Shown piece by piece: positions 26,201-38,879 of a stretch of DNA of 64,000 nucleotides. Under the pieces are notes generated by a model. The model ran no database searches and was not told the DNA's origin. It saw nothing but the letters and a program-made list of their open reading frames with translations. How positions within the stretch are numbered: position 1 is the first letter of the stretch; each line of letters starts with the position of its first letter. Made by a program: the position numbers and the translations under genes. Source of the stretch: Mantis religiosa (lineage: Eukaryota; Arthropoda; Insecta; Mantodea; Mantidae); assembly GCA_030765055.1 (NCBI GenBank), contig JAUKNK010000152.1:918501-982500 (forward strand), written 5' to 3'.

Positions 26201-27430
26201 ACACTAGTATAAAAATTGTAACATCGGCTGGAATGTTAGACCCTTCTCTCCGAGGCGTTTACTGAATTATGTTGCTGTGTATACTCAAGTATAAAGTTTG
26301 TAAAATCGGCTGGAATGTTAGGCCATTCTTTCCGAAGCGCTTACTGAATTATGTTGCTATGTATACTCTAATATAGAGTTTGTAAAATCGGCTGGAATGT
26401 TAAGCTATCCTTTCCAAAGCGTTTACTGACTTATGTTGCTATGTATACTCTATTATAAAGTTTGTAAAATCGGCTGGAATGTTAGACTATTCTTTCAGAG
26501 GCGTATAGTGAATTATGTTGCTATGTATACTCTAGTATAAAGTTTGTAAAATCGGCTGGAATATTAGACCACTCTGTCCGAGGCGTTTACTGAATTATGT
26601 TGCTATGTATACTCTAGTATAAAAATTGCAAAACGGCTGGAATGTTAGACCATTCTTCCCGAAGCGTTTACTGAATTATGTTGCTATGTATACTCTAGTA
26701 TAAAGTTTGTAAAATCGGCTGGAATGTTAGACCATTCTTTTCGAGGCGTTTACTGAATTATGTTGCTATGTACACTCTAGTATAGAGTTTGTAAAATCGG
26801 CTGGAATGTTAGACCATTCTTTCCGAGGCGTTTACCGAATTATGTTGCTATGTATACTCTAGTATAAAAATTGTAAAATCGGCTGGAATGTTAGACCATT
26901 CTTTCCAAGGCGTTTACCGAATTATGTTGCTATGTATACTCTAGTATAAAAATTGTAAAATCGGCTGGAATGTTAGACCATTCTTTCCGAGGCGTTTACT
27001 GAATTATGTTGCTATGCATTCTCTAGTATAAAGTTTGTAAAATCGGCTGGAATGTTAGACCATTCATTCCGAGGCGCTTACTGAATTATGTTGCTGTGTA
27101 TACTCTAGTATAGAGTTTGTAAAATCTGCTGGAATGTTAGACCATTCTTTCCGAGGCGTTTACTGAATTATGTTGCTATGTATACTCTAGTATAAAGTTT
27201 GTAAAATCGGCTGGAATGTTAGGCCATTCTTTCCTAGGCGTTTACTGAATTATGTTGCTATGTATACTCTAGTATAAAGTTTGTAAAATCGGCTGGAATG
27301 TTAGAATACTCTTTCCGAGGCGTTTACTGAATTATGTTGCTATGTATACTCTAGTATAAAGTTTGTAAAATCGGCTGGAATGTTAGGCCATTCTTTCCAA
27401 GGCGTTTACTGAATTATGTTGCTATGTATA

Positions 27431-30400
27431 CTCTAGTATAGAGTTTATAAAATCGGCTGGAATGTTAGACCGTTCTTTCCGAGGCGTTTACTGAATTATG
27501 TTGCTATGTATCCTCTAGTATAAAGTTTGTAAAATCGGCTGGAATGTTAGGCCATTTTTTCCGAGGCGTTTACTGACTTATGTTGCTATGTATACTCAAA
27601 TACAAAGTTTGTAAAATCGGCTGGAATGTTAGGCCATTCTTTTCGAGGCGTTTACTGAATTATGTTGCTATGTACACTCTAGTATAAAGTTTGTAAAATC
27701 GGCTGGAATGTTAGGCCATTCTTTCCGAGGCGTTTACTGAATTATGTTCCTATGTATACTCTAGTATAAAGTTTGTAAAATCGGCTGGAATGTTAGGATA
27801 TTCTTTCCGAGGTGTTTACTGAATTATGTTGCTATGTATACTCTAGTATAAAGTTTGTAAAATCGGCTGGAATGTTACACCATTCTTTCCGAGGCGTTTA
27901 CTGAATTATGTTGCTATGTATACTCTAGTATAAAGTTTGTAAAATCGGCTGGAATGTTAGACCATTCTTTCCGAGGCGTTTACTGAATGATGTTGCTATG
28001 TATACTCTAGTATAAAGTTTGTAAAATCGGCTGGAATGTTAGGCCATTCTTTCCAAGGCGTTTACTGAATTATATTGCTATGTATACTCTAGTATAAAGT
28101 TTGTAAAATCGCTGTAATGTTAGACCATTCTTTCCGAGGCGTTTACTGAATTATGTTGCGATGTATACTCTAGTATATAGTTTGTAAAATCGGCTGGAAT
28201 TTTAGGCCATCCTTTCCAAGGTGTTTACTGAATTATGTTGCTATGTATACTCTAGTATAAAGTTTGCAAAAATCAGCTAGAATGTTGGACCATTCTTTCC
28301 GAGGCGTTTACTGAATTATGTTGCTATTTATACTATAGTATAAAGTTTGTAAAATCGGCTGGAACGTTTGGCCATTCTTTCCAAGGCGCTTACTGAATTA
28401 TGTTGCTATGTATATGCTATTATAAAGTTTGTAAAATCGGCTGGAATGTTAGACCATTCCTTCCGAGGCGTTTACTGACTTATGTTGCTATGTATACTCT
28501 AGTACAAAGTTTGTAAAATCGGCTGGAAAGTTAGTCCATTCTTTCCGAAGCGTTTACTGAATTATGTTGCTATGTATACTCTAGTATAAAGATTGTAAAA
28601 TTGGCTGGAATGTTAGACCTTTCTCTCCGAGGCGTTTACTGAATTATGTTGCTGTGTATACTCTAGTATAAAGTTTGAAAAATCGGCTGGAATGTTAGGC
28701 CATTCATTCCGAAGCGCTTACTGAATTATGTTGCTATGTATACTCTAGTATAAAAATTGTAAAATTGGCTGGAATGTTAGACCTTTCTCTCCGAGGCGTT
28801 TACTGAATTATGTTGCTGTGTATACTCTAGTATAAAGTTTGTAAAATCGGCTGGAATGTTGGACCATTCTTTCCGAGGCGCTTAATGATTTATGTTGCTA
28901 TGTATACTCTAGTATAAAGTTTGTAAAATCAACTGGAATGTTAGACCATTCTTTCCGAGGCGTTTACTGACTTATGTTGCTATGTATACTCTAGTATAAA
29001 GTTTGTAAAATCGGCAGGACCTTTCTCTCCGATGCGTTTACTGAATTATGCTGCTATGTATACACTAGTATAAAAATTTTAACATCGGCTGGAATGTTAG
29101 ACCCTTCTCTCCGAGGCGTTTACTGAATTATGTTGCTGTGTATACTCAAGTATAAAGTTTGTAAAATCGGCTGGAATGTTAGGCCATTCTTTCCGAAGCG
29201 CTTACTGAATTATGTTGCTATGTATACTCTAATATAGAGTTTGTAAAATCGGCTGGAATGTTAAGCTATCCTTTCCAAAGCGTTTACTGACTTATGTTGC
29301 TATGTATACTCTAGTATAAAGTTTGTAAAATCGGCAGGACCTTTCTCTCCGATGCGTTTACTGAATTATGCTGCTATGTATACACTAGTATAAAAATTGT
29401 AACATCGGCTGGAATGTTAGACCCTTCTCTCCGAGGCGTTTACTGAATTATGTTGCTATGTATACTCTATTATAAAGTTTGTAAAATCGGCTGGAATGTT
29501 AGACTATTCTTTCAGAGGCGTATACTGAATTATGTTGCTATGTATACTCTAGTATAAAGTTTGTAAAATCGGCTGGAATATTAGACCACTCTGTCCGAGG
29601 CGTTTACTGAATTATGTTGCTATGTATACTCTAGTATAAAAATTGCAAAACGGCTGGAATGTTAGACCATTCTTCCCGAAGCGTTTACTGAATTATGTTG
29701 CTATGTATACTCTAGTATAAAGTTTGTAAAATCGGCTGGAATGTTAGACCATTCTTTTCGAGGCGTTTACTGAATTATGTTGCTATGTACACTCTAGTAT
29801 AGAGTTTGTAAAATCGGCTGGAATGTTAGACCATTCTTTCCAAGGCGTTTACCGAATTATGTTGCTATGTATACTCTAGTATAAAGTTTGTAAAATCGGC
29901 TGGAATGTTAGAACATTCATTCCGAGGCGCTTACTGAATTATGTTGCTATGTATCCTCTAGTATAGAGTTTGTAAAATCTGCTGGAATGTTAGACCATTC
30001 TTTCCGAGGCGTTTACTGAATTATGTTGCTATGTATACTCTAGTATAAAGTTTGTAAAATCGGCTGGAATGTTAGGCCATTCTTTCCTAGGCGTTTACTG
30101 AATTATGTTGCTATGTATACTCTAGTATAAAGTTTGTAAAATCGGCTGGAATGTTAGAATACTCTTTCCGAGGCGTTTACTGAATTATGTTGCTATGTAT
30201 ACTCTAGTATAAAGTTTGTAAAATCGGCTGGAATGTTAGGCCATTCTTTCCAAGGCGTTTACTGAATTATGTTGCTATGTATACTCTAGTATAGAGTTTA
30301 TAAAATCGGCTGGAATGTTAGACCGTTCTTTCCGAGGCGTTTACTGAATTATGTTGCTATGTATACTCTAGTATAAAGTTTGTAAAATCGGCTGGAATGT

Positions 30401-33400
30401 TAGGCCATTTTTTCCGAGGCGTTTACTGACTTATGTTGCTATGTATACTCAAATACAAAGTTTGTAAAATCGGCGAGAATGTTAGGCCATTCTTTTCGAG
30501 GCGTTTACTGAATTATGTTGCTATGTACACTCTAGTATAAAGTTTGTAAAATCGGCTGGAATGTTAGGCCATTCTTTCCGAGGCGTTTACTGAATTATGT
30601 TCCTATGTATACTCTAGTATAAAGTTTGTAAAATCGGCTGGAATGTTAGACCATTCTTTCCAAGGCGTTTACTGAATTATGTTGCTATGTATACTCTAGT
30701 ATAAAGTTTGTAAAATCAACTGGAATGTTAGACCTTTCTTTCCGATGTGCTTAATGGATTACGTTGCTATGTATACTCTAGTATAAAGTTTATAAATTGG
30801 CTGTAATGTTGGACCATTCTTTCCGAGGCGCTTAATGATTTATGTTGCTATGTATACTCTAGTATAAAGTTTGTAAAATCAACTGGAATGTTAGACCAAT
30901 CTTTCCGAGGCGTTTACTGACTTATGTTGCTATGTATACTCTGGTATAAAGTTTGTAAAATCGGCTGGAATGTTAGACCTTTCTCTCCAATGCGTTTACT
31001 AAATTATGTTGCTATGTATACACTAGTATAAAAATTGTAACATCGGCTGGAATGTTAGACCCTTCTCTCCGAGGCGTTTACTGAATTATGTTGCTATGTA
31101 TACTCTAGTATAAAGTTTGTAAAATCGGCTGGAATGTTGGACCATTCTTTCCGAGGCGTTTACTGAATTATGTTGCTATGTATGCTCCAGTATAAAGTTT
31201 GTAAAATCGGCTGGAATGTTGGACCATTCTTTCCTAGGCGTTTACTGAATTATGTTGCTATGTATACTCTAGTATAAAGTTTGTAAAATCGGCTGGAATG
31301 TTAGAATACTCTTTCCGAGGCGTTTACTGAATTATGTTGCTATGTATACTCTAGTATAAAGTTTGTAAAATCGGCTGGAATGTTAGGCCATTCTTTCCAA
31401 GGCGTTTACTGAATTATGTTGCTATGTATACTCTAGTATAGAGTTTATAAAATCGGCTGGAATGTTAGACCGTTCTTTCCGAGGCGTTTACTGAATTATG
31501 TTGCTATGTATCCTCTAGTATAAAGTTTGTAAAATCGGCTGGAATGTTAGGCCATTTTTTCCGAGGCGTTTACTGACTTATGTTGCTATGTATACTCAAA
31601 TACAAAGTTTGTAAAATCGGCTGGAATGTTAGGCCATTCTTTTCGAGGCGTTTACTGAATTATGTTGCTATGTACACTCTAGTATAAAGTTTGTAAAATC
31701 GGCTGGAATGTTAGGCCATTCTTTCCGAGGCGTTTACTGAATTATGTTCCTATGTATACTCTAGTATAAAGTTTGTAAAATCGGCTGGAATGTTACACCA
31801 TTCTTTCCGAGGCGTTTACTGAATTATGTTGCTATGTATACTCTAGTATAAAGTTTGTAAAATCGGCTGGAATGTTAGACCATTCTTTCCGAGGCGTTTA
31901 CTGAATGATGTTGCTATGTATACTCTAGTATAAAGTTTGTAAAATCGGCTGGAATGTTAGGCCATTCTTTCCAAGGCGTTTACTGAATTATATTGCTATG
32001 TATACTCTAGTATAAAGTTTGTAAAATCGCTGTAATGTTAGACCATTCTTTCCGAGGCGTTTACTGAATTATGTTGCGATGTATACTCTAGTATAAAGTT
32101 TGTAAAATCGGCTGGAATTTTAGGCCATCCTTTCCAAGGTGTTTACTGAATTATGTTGCTATGTATACTCTAGTATAAAGTTTGTAAAATCGGCTGGAAT
32201 TTTAGGCCATCCTTTCCAAGGTGTTTACTGAATTATGTTGCTATGTATACTCTAGTATAAAGTTTGCAAAAATCAGCTAGAATGTTGGACCATTCTTTCC
32301 GAGGCGTTTACTGAATTATGTTGCTATTTATACTATAGTATAAAGTTTGTAAAATCGGCTGGAACGTTTGGCCATTCTTTCGAAGGCGCTTACTGAATTA
32401 TGTTGCTATGTATATGCTATTATAAAGTTTGTAAAATCGGCTGGAATGTTAGACCATTCCTTCCGAGGCGTTTACTGACTTATGTTGCTATGTATACTCT
32501 AGTACAAAGTTTGTAAAATCGGCTGGAAAGTTAGTCCATTCTTTCCGAAGCGTTTACTGAATTATTTTGCTATGTATACTCTAGTATAAAGATTGTAAAA
32601 TTGGCTGGAATGTTAGACCTTTCTCTCCGAGGCGTTTACTGAATTATGTTGCTGTGTATACTCTAGTATAAAGTTTGAAAAATCGGCTGGAATGTTAGGC
32701 CATTCATTCCGAAGCGCTTACTGAATTATGTTGCTATGTATACTCTAGTATAAAAATTGTAAAATTGGCTGGAATGTTAGACCTTTCTCTCCGAGGCGTT
32801 TACTGAATTATGTTGCTGTGTATACTCTAGTATAAAGTTTGTAAAATCGGCTGGAATGTTGGACCATTCTTTCCGAGGCGCTTAATGATTTATGTTGCTA
32901 TGTATACTCTAGTATAAAGTTTGTAAAATCAACTGGAATGTTAGACCATTCTTTCCGAGGCGTTTACTGACTTATGTTGCTATGTATACTCTAGTATAAA
33001 GTTTGTAAAATCGGCAGGACCTTTCTCTCCGATGCGTTTACTGAATTATGCTGCTATGTATACACTAGTATAAAAATTGTAACATCGGCTGGAATGTTAG
33101 ACCCTTCTCTCCGAGGCGTTTACTGAATTATGTTGCTATGTATACTCTATTATAAAGTTTGTAAAATCGGCTGGAATGTTAGACTATTCTTTCAGAGGCG
33201 TATACTGAATTATGTTGCTATGTATACTCTAGTATAAAGTTTGTAAAATCGGCTGGAATATTAGACCACTCTGTCCGAGGCGTTTACTGAATTATGTTGC
33301 TATGTATACTCTAGTATAAAAATTGCAAAACGGCTGGAATGTTAGACCATTCTTCCCGAAGCGTTTACTGAATTATGTTGCTATGTATACTCTAGTATAA

Positions 33401-33963
33401 AGTTTGTAAAATCGGCTGGAATGTTAGACCATTCTTTTCGAGGCGTTTACTGAATTATGTTGCTATGTACACTCTAGTATAGAGTTTGTAAAATCGGCTG
33501 GAATGTTAGACCATTCTTTCCAAGGCGTTTACCGAATTATGTTGCTATGTATACTCTAGTATAAAGTTTGTAAAATCGGCTGGAATGTTAGAACATTCAT
33601 TCCGAGGCGCTTACTGAATTATGTTGCTGTGTATACTCTAGTATAGAGTTTGTAAAATCTGCTGGAATGTTAGACCATTCTTTCCGAGGCGTTTACTGAA
33701 TTATGTTGCTATGTATACTCTAGTATAAAGTTTGTAAAATCGGCTGGAATGTTAGGCCATTCTTTCCTAGGCGTTTACTGAATTATGTTGCTATGTATAC
33801 TCTAGTATAAAGTTTGTAAAATCGGCTGGAATGTTAGTATACTCTTTCCGAGGCGTTTACTGAATTATGTTGCTATGTATACTCTAGTATAAAGTTTGTA
33901 AAATCGGCTGGAATGTTAGGCCATTCTTTCCAAGGCGTTTACTGAATTATGTTGCTATGTATA
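27431..33963 (+). repeat. Higher-order units, truncated and nested copies
   Basis: The marker CTCTAGTATAGAGTTTATAA begins at 27431, 30284, 31431 and 33964, spacings of 2853, 1147 and 2533 bp. Sequence 27231-29012 matches 31231-33012 at an exact offset of 4000 bp, while 29332-30751 matches 33012-34431 at 3680 bp. The 320-bp difference equals the interval between two C-form short monomers at 29012 and 29332, a local tandem duplication of four monomers (82+82+82+74). Confidence 0.82.
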
Positions 33964-36900
33964 CTCTAGTATAGAGTTTATAAAATCGGCTGGAATGTTA
34001 GACCGTTCTTTCCGAGGCGTTTACTGAATTATGTTGCTATGTATACTCTAGTATAAAGTTTGTAAAATCGGCTGGAATGTTAGGCCATTTTTTCCGAGGC
34101 GTTTACTGACTTATGTTGCTATGTATACTCAAATACAAAGTTTGTAAAATCGGCGAGAATGTTAGGCCATTCTTTTCGAGGCGTTTACTGAATTATGTTG
34201 CTATGTACACTCTAGTATAAAGTTTGTAAAATCGGCTGGAATGTTAGGCCATTCTTTCCGAGGCGTTTACTGAATTATGTTCCTATGTATACTCTAGTAT
34301 AAAGTTTGTAAAATCGGCTGGAATGTTAGACCATTCTTTCCAAGGCGTTTACTGAATTATGTTGCTATGTATACTCTAGTATAAAGTTTGTAAAATCAAC
34401 TGGAATGTTAGACCTTTCTTTCCGATGTGCTTAATGGATTACGTTGCTATGTATACTCTAGTATAAAGTTTATAAATTGGCTGTAATGTTGGACCATTCT
34501 TTCCGAGGCGCTTAATGATTTATGTTGCTATGTTTACTCTAGTATAAAGTTTGTAAAATCAACTGGAATGTTAGACCAATCTTTCCGAGGCGTTTACTGA
34601 CTTATGTTGCTATGTATACTCTAGTATAAAGTTTGTAAAATCGGCTGGAATGTTAGACCTTTCTCTCCAATGCGTTTACTAAATTATGTTGCTATGTATA
34701 CACTAGTATAAAAATTGTAACATCGGCTGGAATGTTAGACCCTTCTCTCCGAGGCGTTTACTGAATTATGTTGCTATGTATACTCTAGTATAAAGTTTGT
34801 AAAATCGGCTGGAATGTTGGACCATTCTTTCCGAGGCGTTTACTGAATTATGTTGCTATGTATGCTCCAGTATAAAGTTTGTAAAATCGGCTGGAATGTT
34901 GGACCATTCTTTCCGAGGCGTTTACTGAATTATGTTGCAATGTATACTCTAGTATAAAGTTTGTAAAATCGGCTGGAATGTTAGGCATTTCATTCCGAGG
35001 CGCTTACTGAATTATGGTGCTATGTATACTCTAGTATAAAGTTTGTAAAATCGGCTGGAATGTTAGAGCATTCTTTACGAGGCGTTTACTGAATTATGTT
35101 GCTATGTATACTCTAGTACAAAGTTTGTAAAATCGGCTGGAATGTTAGACCATTCTGTCCGAGGCGTTTACTGAATTATGTTGCTATGTATACTCTAGTA
35201 TAAAGTTTGTAAAATCGGCTGGAATGTTAGGCCATTCTTTCCGAGGCGTTTACTGAATTATGTTGCTATGTATACTCTAGTATAAAAATTGTAAAATCGG
35301 CTGGATTGTTAGACCATTCTTTCCGAGGCGTTTACTGAATTATTTTGCTATGTATACTCTAGTATAAAGTTTGTAAAATCGGCTGGAATGTTAGGCCATT
35401 CTTTCCGAGGCGCTTACTGAATTATGTTCCTATGTATACTCTAGTATAAAGTTTGTAAAATCGGCTGGAATGTTAGGCCATTCTTTCCGAGGCGTTTACT
35501 GAATTATGTTGCTGTGTATACTCTAGTATAAAGTTTGTAAAATCGGCTGGAATGTTAGAGCATTCTTTCCGAGGTGTTTACTGAATTATGTTGCTATGTA
35601 TACCCTAGTATAAAGTTTGTAAAATCGGCTGGAATGTTAGGCCATTCTTTCCAAGGCGTTTACTGAATTATGTTGCTATGTATACTCTAGTATAAAGTTT
35701 GTAAAGTCGCTGGAATGTTACACCAGTCTTTCCGAGGCGTTTACTGAATTATGTTGCTATGTATACTCTAGTATAAAGTTTGTAAAATCGACTGGAATGT
35801 TAGGCCATTCTTTCCGAGGCGCTTACTGAATTATGTTCCTATGTATACTCTAGTATAAAGTTTGTAAAATCGGCTGGAATGTTAGACCATTCTTTCCGAG
35901 GCGTTTACTGAATTATGTTGCTATGTATACGCTAGTATAAAGTTTGTAAAATCGACTGGAATGTTAGGCCATTCTTTCCGAGGCGCTTACTGAATTATGT
36001 TCCTATGTATACTCTAGTATAAAGTTTGTAAAATCGGCTGGAATGTTAGGCCATTCTTTCCGAGGCGTTTACTGAATTATGTTGCTGTGTATACTCTAGT
36101 ATAAAGTTTGTAAAATCGGCTGGAATGTTAGACTATTCTTTCCGAGGTGCTTACTGAATTATGTTGCTATGTATATGCTATTATAAAGTTTGTAAAATCG
36201 GCTGGAATGTTAGACCATTCTTTCCGAGGCGTTTACTGAATTATGTTGCTATGTATACTCTAGTATAAAAATTGTAAAATCGACTGGAATGTTAGGCTAT
36301 TCTTTCCGGGGCGGTTACTCAATTATGTTGCTATATATACTCTAGTATAAAGTTTGTAAAATCGGCTGGAATGTAAGACCATTCATTCCGAGGCGTTTAC
36401 TGAATTATGTTGCTATGTATACTCTAGTATAAAGTTTGTAAAATCGACTGGAATGTTAGGCCATTCTTTCCGAGGCGCTTACTGAATTATGTTCCTATGT
36501 ATACTCTAGTATAAAGTTTGTAAAATCGACTGGAATGTTAGGCCATTCTTTCCGAGGCGCTTACTGAATTATGTTGCTATGTATACGCTAGTATAAAGTT
36601 TGTTAAATCGGCTGGAATGTTAGGCCATTCTTTCCGAGGCGCTTACTGAATTATGTTCCTATGTATACTCTAGTATAAAGTTTGTAAAATCGGCTGGAAT
36701 GTTAGACCATTCTTTCCGAGGCGTTTACTGAATTATGTTGCTATGTATCCTCTAGTATAATGTTTGAAATATCGGCTGGAATGTTAGGCCATTCTTTCCG
36801 AGGCGTTTACTGAATTATGTTGCTATGTCTACTCTAGTATAAAAATTGTAAAATCGGCTGGACTGTTAGACTATTCTTTCCGAGGCGTTTACTGAATTAT

Positions 36901-38143
36901 GTTGCTATGTATACTCTAGTATAAAGTTTGTAAAATCGGCTGGAATGTTGGACCATTCTTTCCGAGGCGTTTACTGAATTATGTTGCTATGTATACTCTA
37001 GTATAAAGTTTGTAAAATCGGCTGGAATGTTAGAATACTCTTTCCGAGGCGTTTACTGAAGTATGTTGCTATGTATACTCTAGTATAAAGTTTGTAAAAT
37101 CGGCTGGAATGTTAGACCATTCTTTCCGAGGCGTTTACTGAATTATGTTGCTATGTATACTCTAGTATAAAGTTTGTAAAATCGGCTGGAATGTTAGACT
37201 ATTCTTTCCGAGGTCATTACTGAATTATGTTGCTATGTATATGCTATTATAAAGTTTGTAAAATCGGCTGGAATGTTAGACCATTCTTTCCGAGGCGTTT
37301 ACTGAATTATGTTGCTATGTATACTCTAGTATAAAAATTGTAAAATCGGCTGGAATGTTAGACCATTCTTTCCGGGGCGGTTACTCAATTATGTTGCTAT
37401 ATATACTCTAGTATAAAGTTTGTAAAATCGGCTGGAATGTAAGACCATTCATTCCGAGGCGTTTACTGAATAATGTTGCTATGTATACTCTAGTATAAAG
37501 TTTGTAAAATCGGCTGGAATGTTAGCCCTTTCTCTCCGAGGCGCTTACTGAATTATGTTGCTATGTATACTCTAGTATAAAGTTTGTAAAATCGGCTGGA
37601 ATGTTAGACCATTCTTTCCGAGGCGTTTACTGAAGTATGTTGCTATGTATACTATAGTATAAAGTTTGTAAAATCGGCTGGAACGTTTGGCCATTCTTTC
37701 CAAGGCGCTTACTGAATTATGTTGCTATGTATATGCTATTATAAAGTTTGTAAAATCGGCTGGAATGTTAGACCATTCCTTCCGAGGCGTTTACTGACTT
37801 ATGTTGCTATGTATTTTCTAGTACAAAGTTTGTAAAATCGGCTGGAAAGTTAGTCCATTCTTTCCGAAGCGTTTACTGAATTATGTTGCTATGTATACTC
37901 TAGTATAAAGATTGTAAAATTGGCTGGAATGTTAGACCTTTCTCTCCGAGGCGTTTACTGAATTATGTTGCTGTGTATACTCTAGTATAAAGTTTGAAAA
38001 ATCGGCTGGAATGTTAGGCCATTCTTTCCGAAGCGCTTACTGAATTATGTTGCTATGTATACTCTAGTATAAAGTTTGTAAAATCGGCTGGAATGTTAGG
38101 CCATTCTTTCCAAGGCGTTTACTGAATTATGTTGCTATGTATA
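33964..38143 (+). repeat. ~4.2-kb higher-order unit, copy 1
   Basis: Bounded by the TATAGAGTTTATAA or TATGGAGTTTATAA marker at 33964 and 38144. Other markers agree: TACTCAAATACAAAG (34124 to 38304) and TTAATGGATTACG (34431 to 38611), all 4180 bp, which is 51 x 82 minus 2. It contains ATTATGGTGC (35016), CCGGGGCGG (36306 and 37372) and GGAAAGTTAGTCC (near 37843). The unit reappears at 49681 with an offset of 15717 on the left and 15471 on the right, a three-monomer difference. Confidence 0.85.
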
Positions 38144-38879
38144 CTCTAGTATGGAGTTTATAAAATCGGCTGGAATGTTAGACCGTTCTTTCCGAGGCGT
38201 TTACTGAATTATGTTGCTATGTATACTCTAGTATAAAGTTTGTAAAATCGGCTGGAATGTTAGGCCATTTTTTCCGAGGCGTTTACTGACTTATGTTGCT
38301 ATGTATACTCAAATACAAAGTTTGTAAAATCGGCTGGAATGTTAGGCCATTCTTTTCGAGGCGTTTACTGAATTATGTTGCTATGTACACTCTAGTATAA
38401 AGTTTGTAAAATCGGCTGGAATGTTAGGCCATTCTTTCCGAGGCGTTTACTGAATTATGTTCCTATGTATACTCTAGTATAAAGTTTGTAAAATCGGCTG
38501 GAATGTTAGACCATTCTTTCCAAGGCGTTTACTGAATTATGTTGCTATGTATACTCTAGTATAAAGTTTGTAAAATCAACTGGAATGTTAGACCTTTCTT
38601 TCCGATGTGCTTAATGGATTACGTTGCTATGTATACTCTAGTATAAAGTTTATAAATTGGCTGTAATGTTGGACCATTCTTTCCGAGGCGCTTAATGATT
38701 TATGTTGCTATGTATACTCTAGTATAAAGTTTGTAAAATCAACTGGAATGTTAGACCAATCTTTCCGAGGCGTTTACTGACTTATGTTGCTATGTATACT
38801 CTAGTATAAAGTTTGTAAAATCGGCTGGAATGTTAGACCTTTCTCTCCAATGCGTTTACTAAATTATGTTGCTATGTAT

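Larger units (their letters stand above)
17940..27710 (+). repeat. Long-range duplicated block, copy 1
   Basis: This block recurs at 38880-47750 with the same sequence of marked monomers. Paired markers are 17941/38881 (offset 20940), 19251/39625 (20374), 19651/39943 (20292), 21284/41166 (19882), 22181/42719 (20538), 24701/44829 (20128) and 27591/47636 (20045). Offset changes are close to whole multiples of 82 bp, so the copies differ by gained or lost monomers. The left edge overlaps the preceding 45-monomer unit. Edges are accurate only to about one monomer. Confidence 0.85.
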
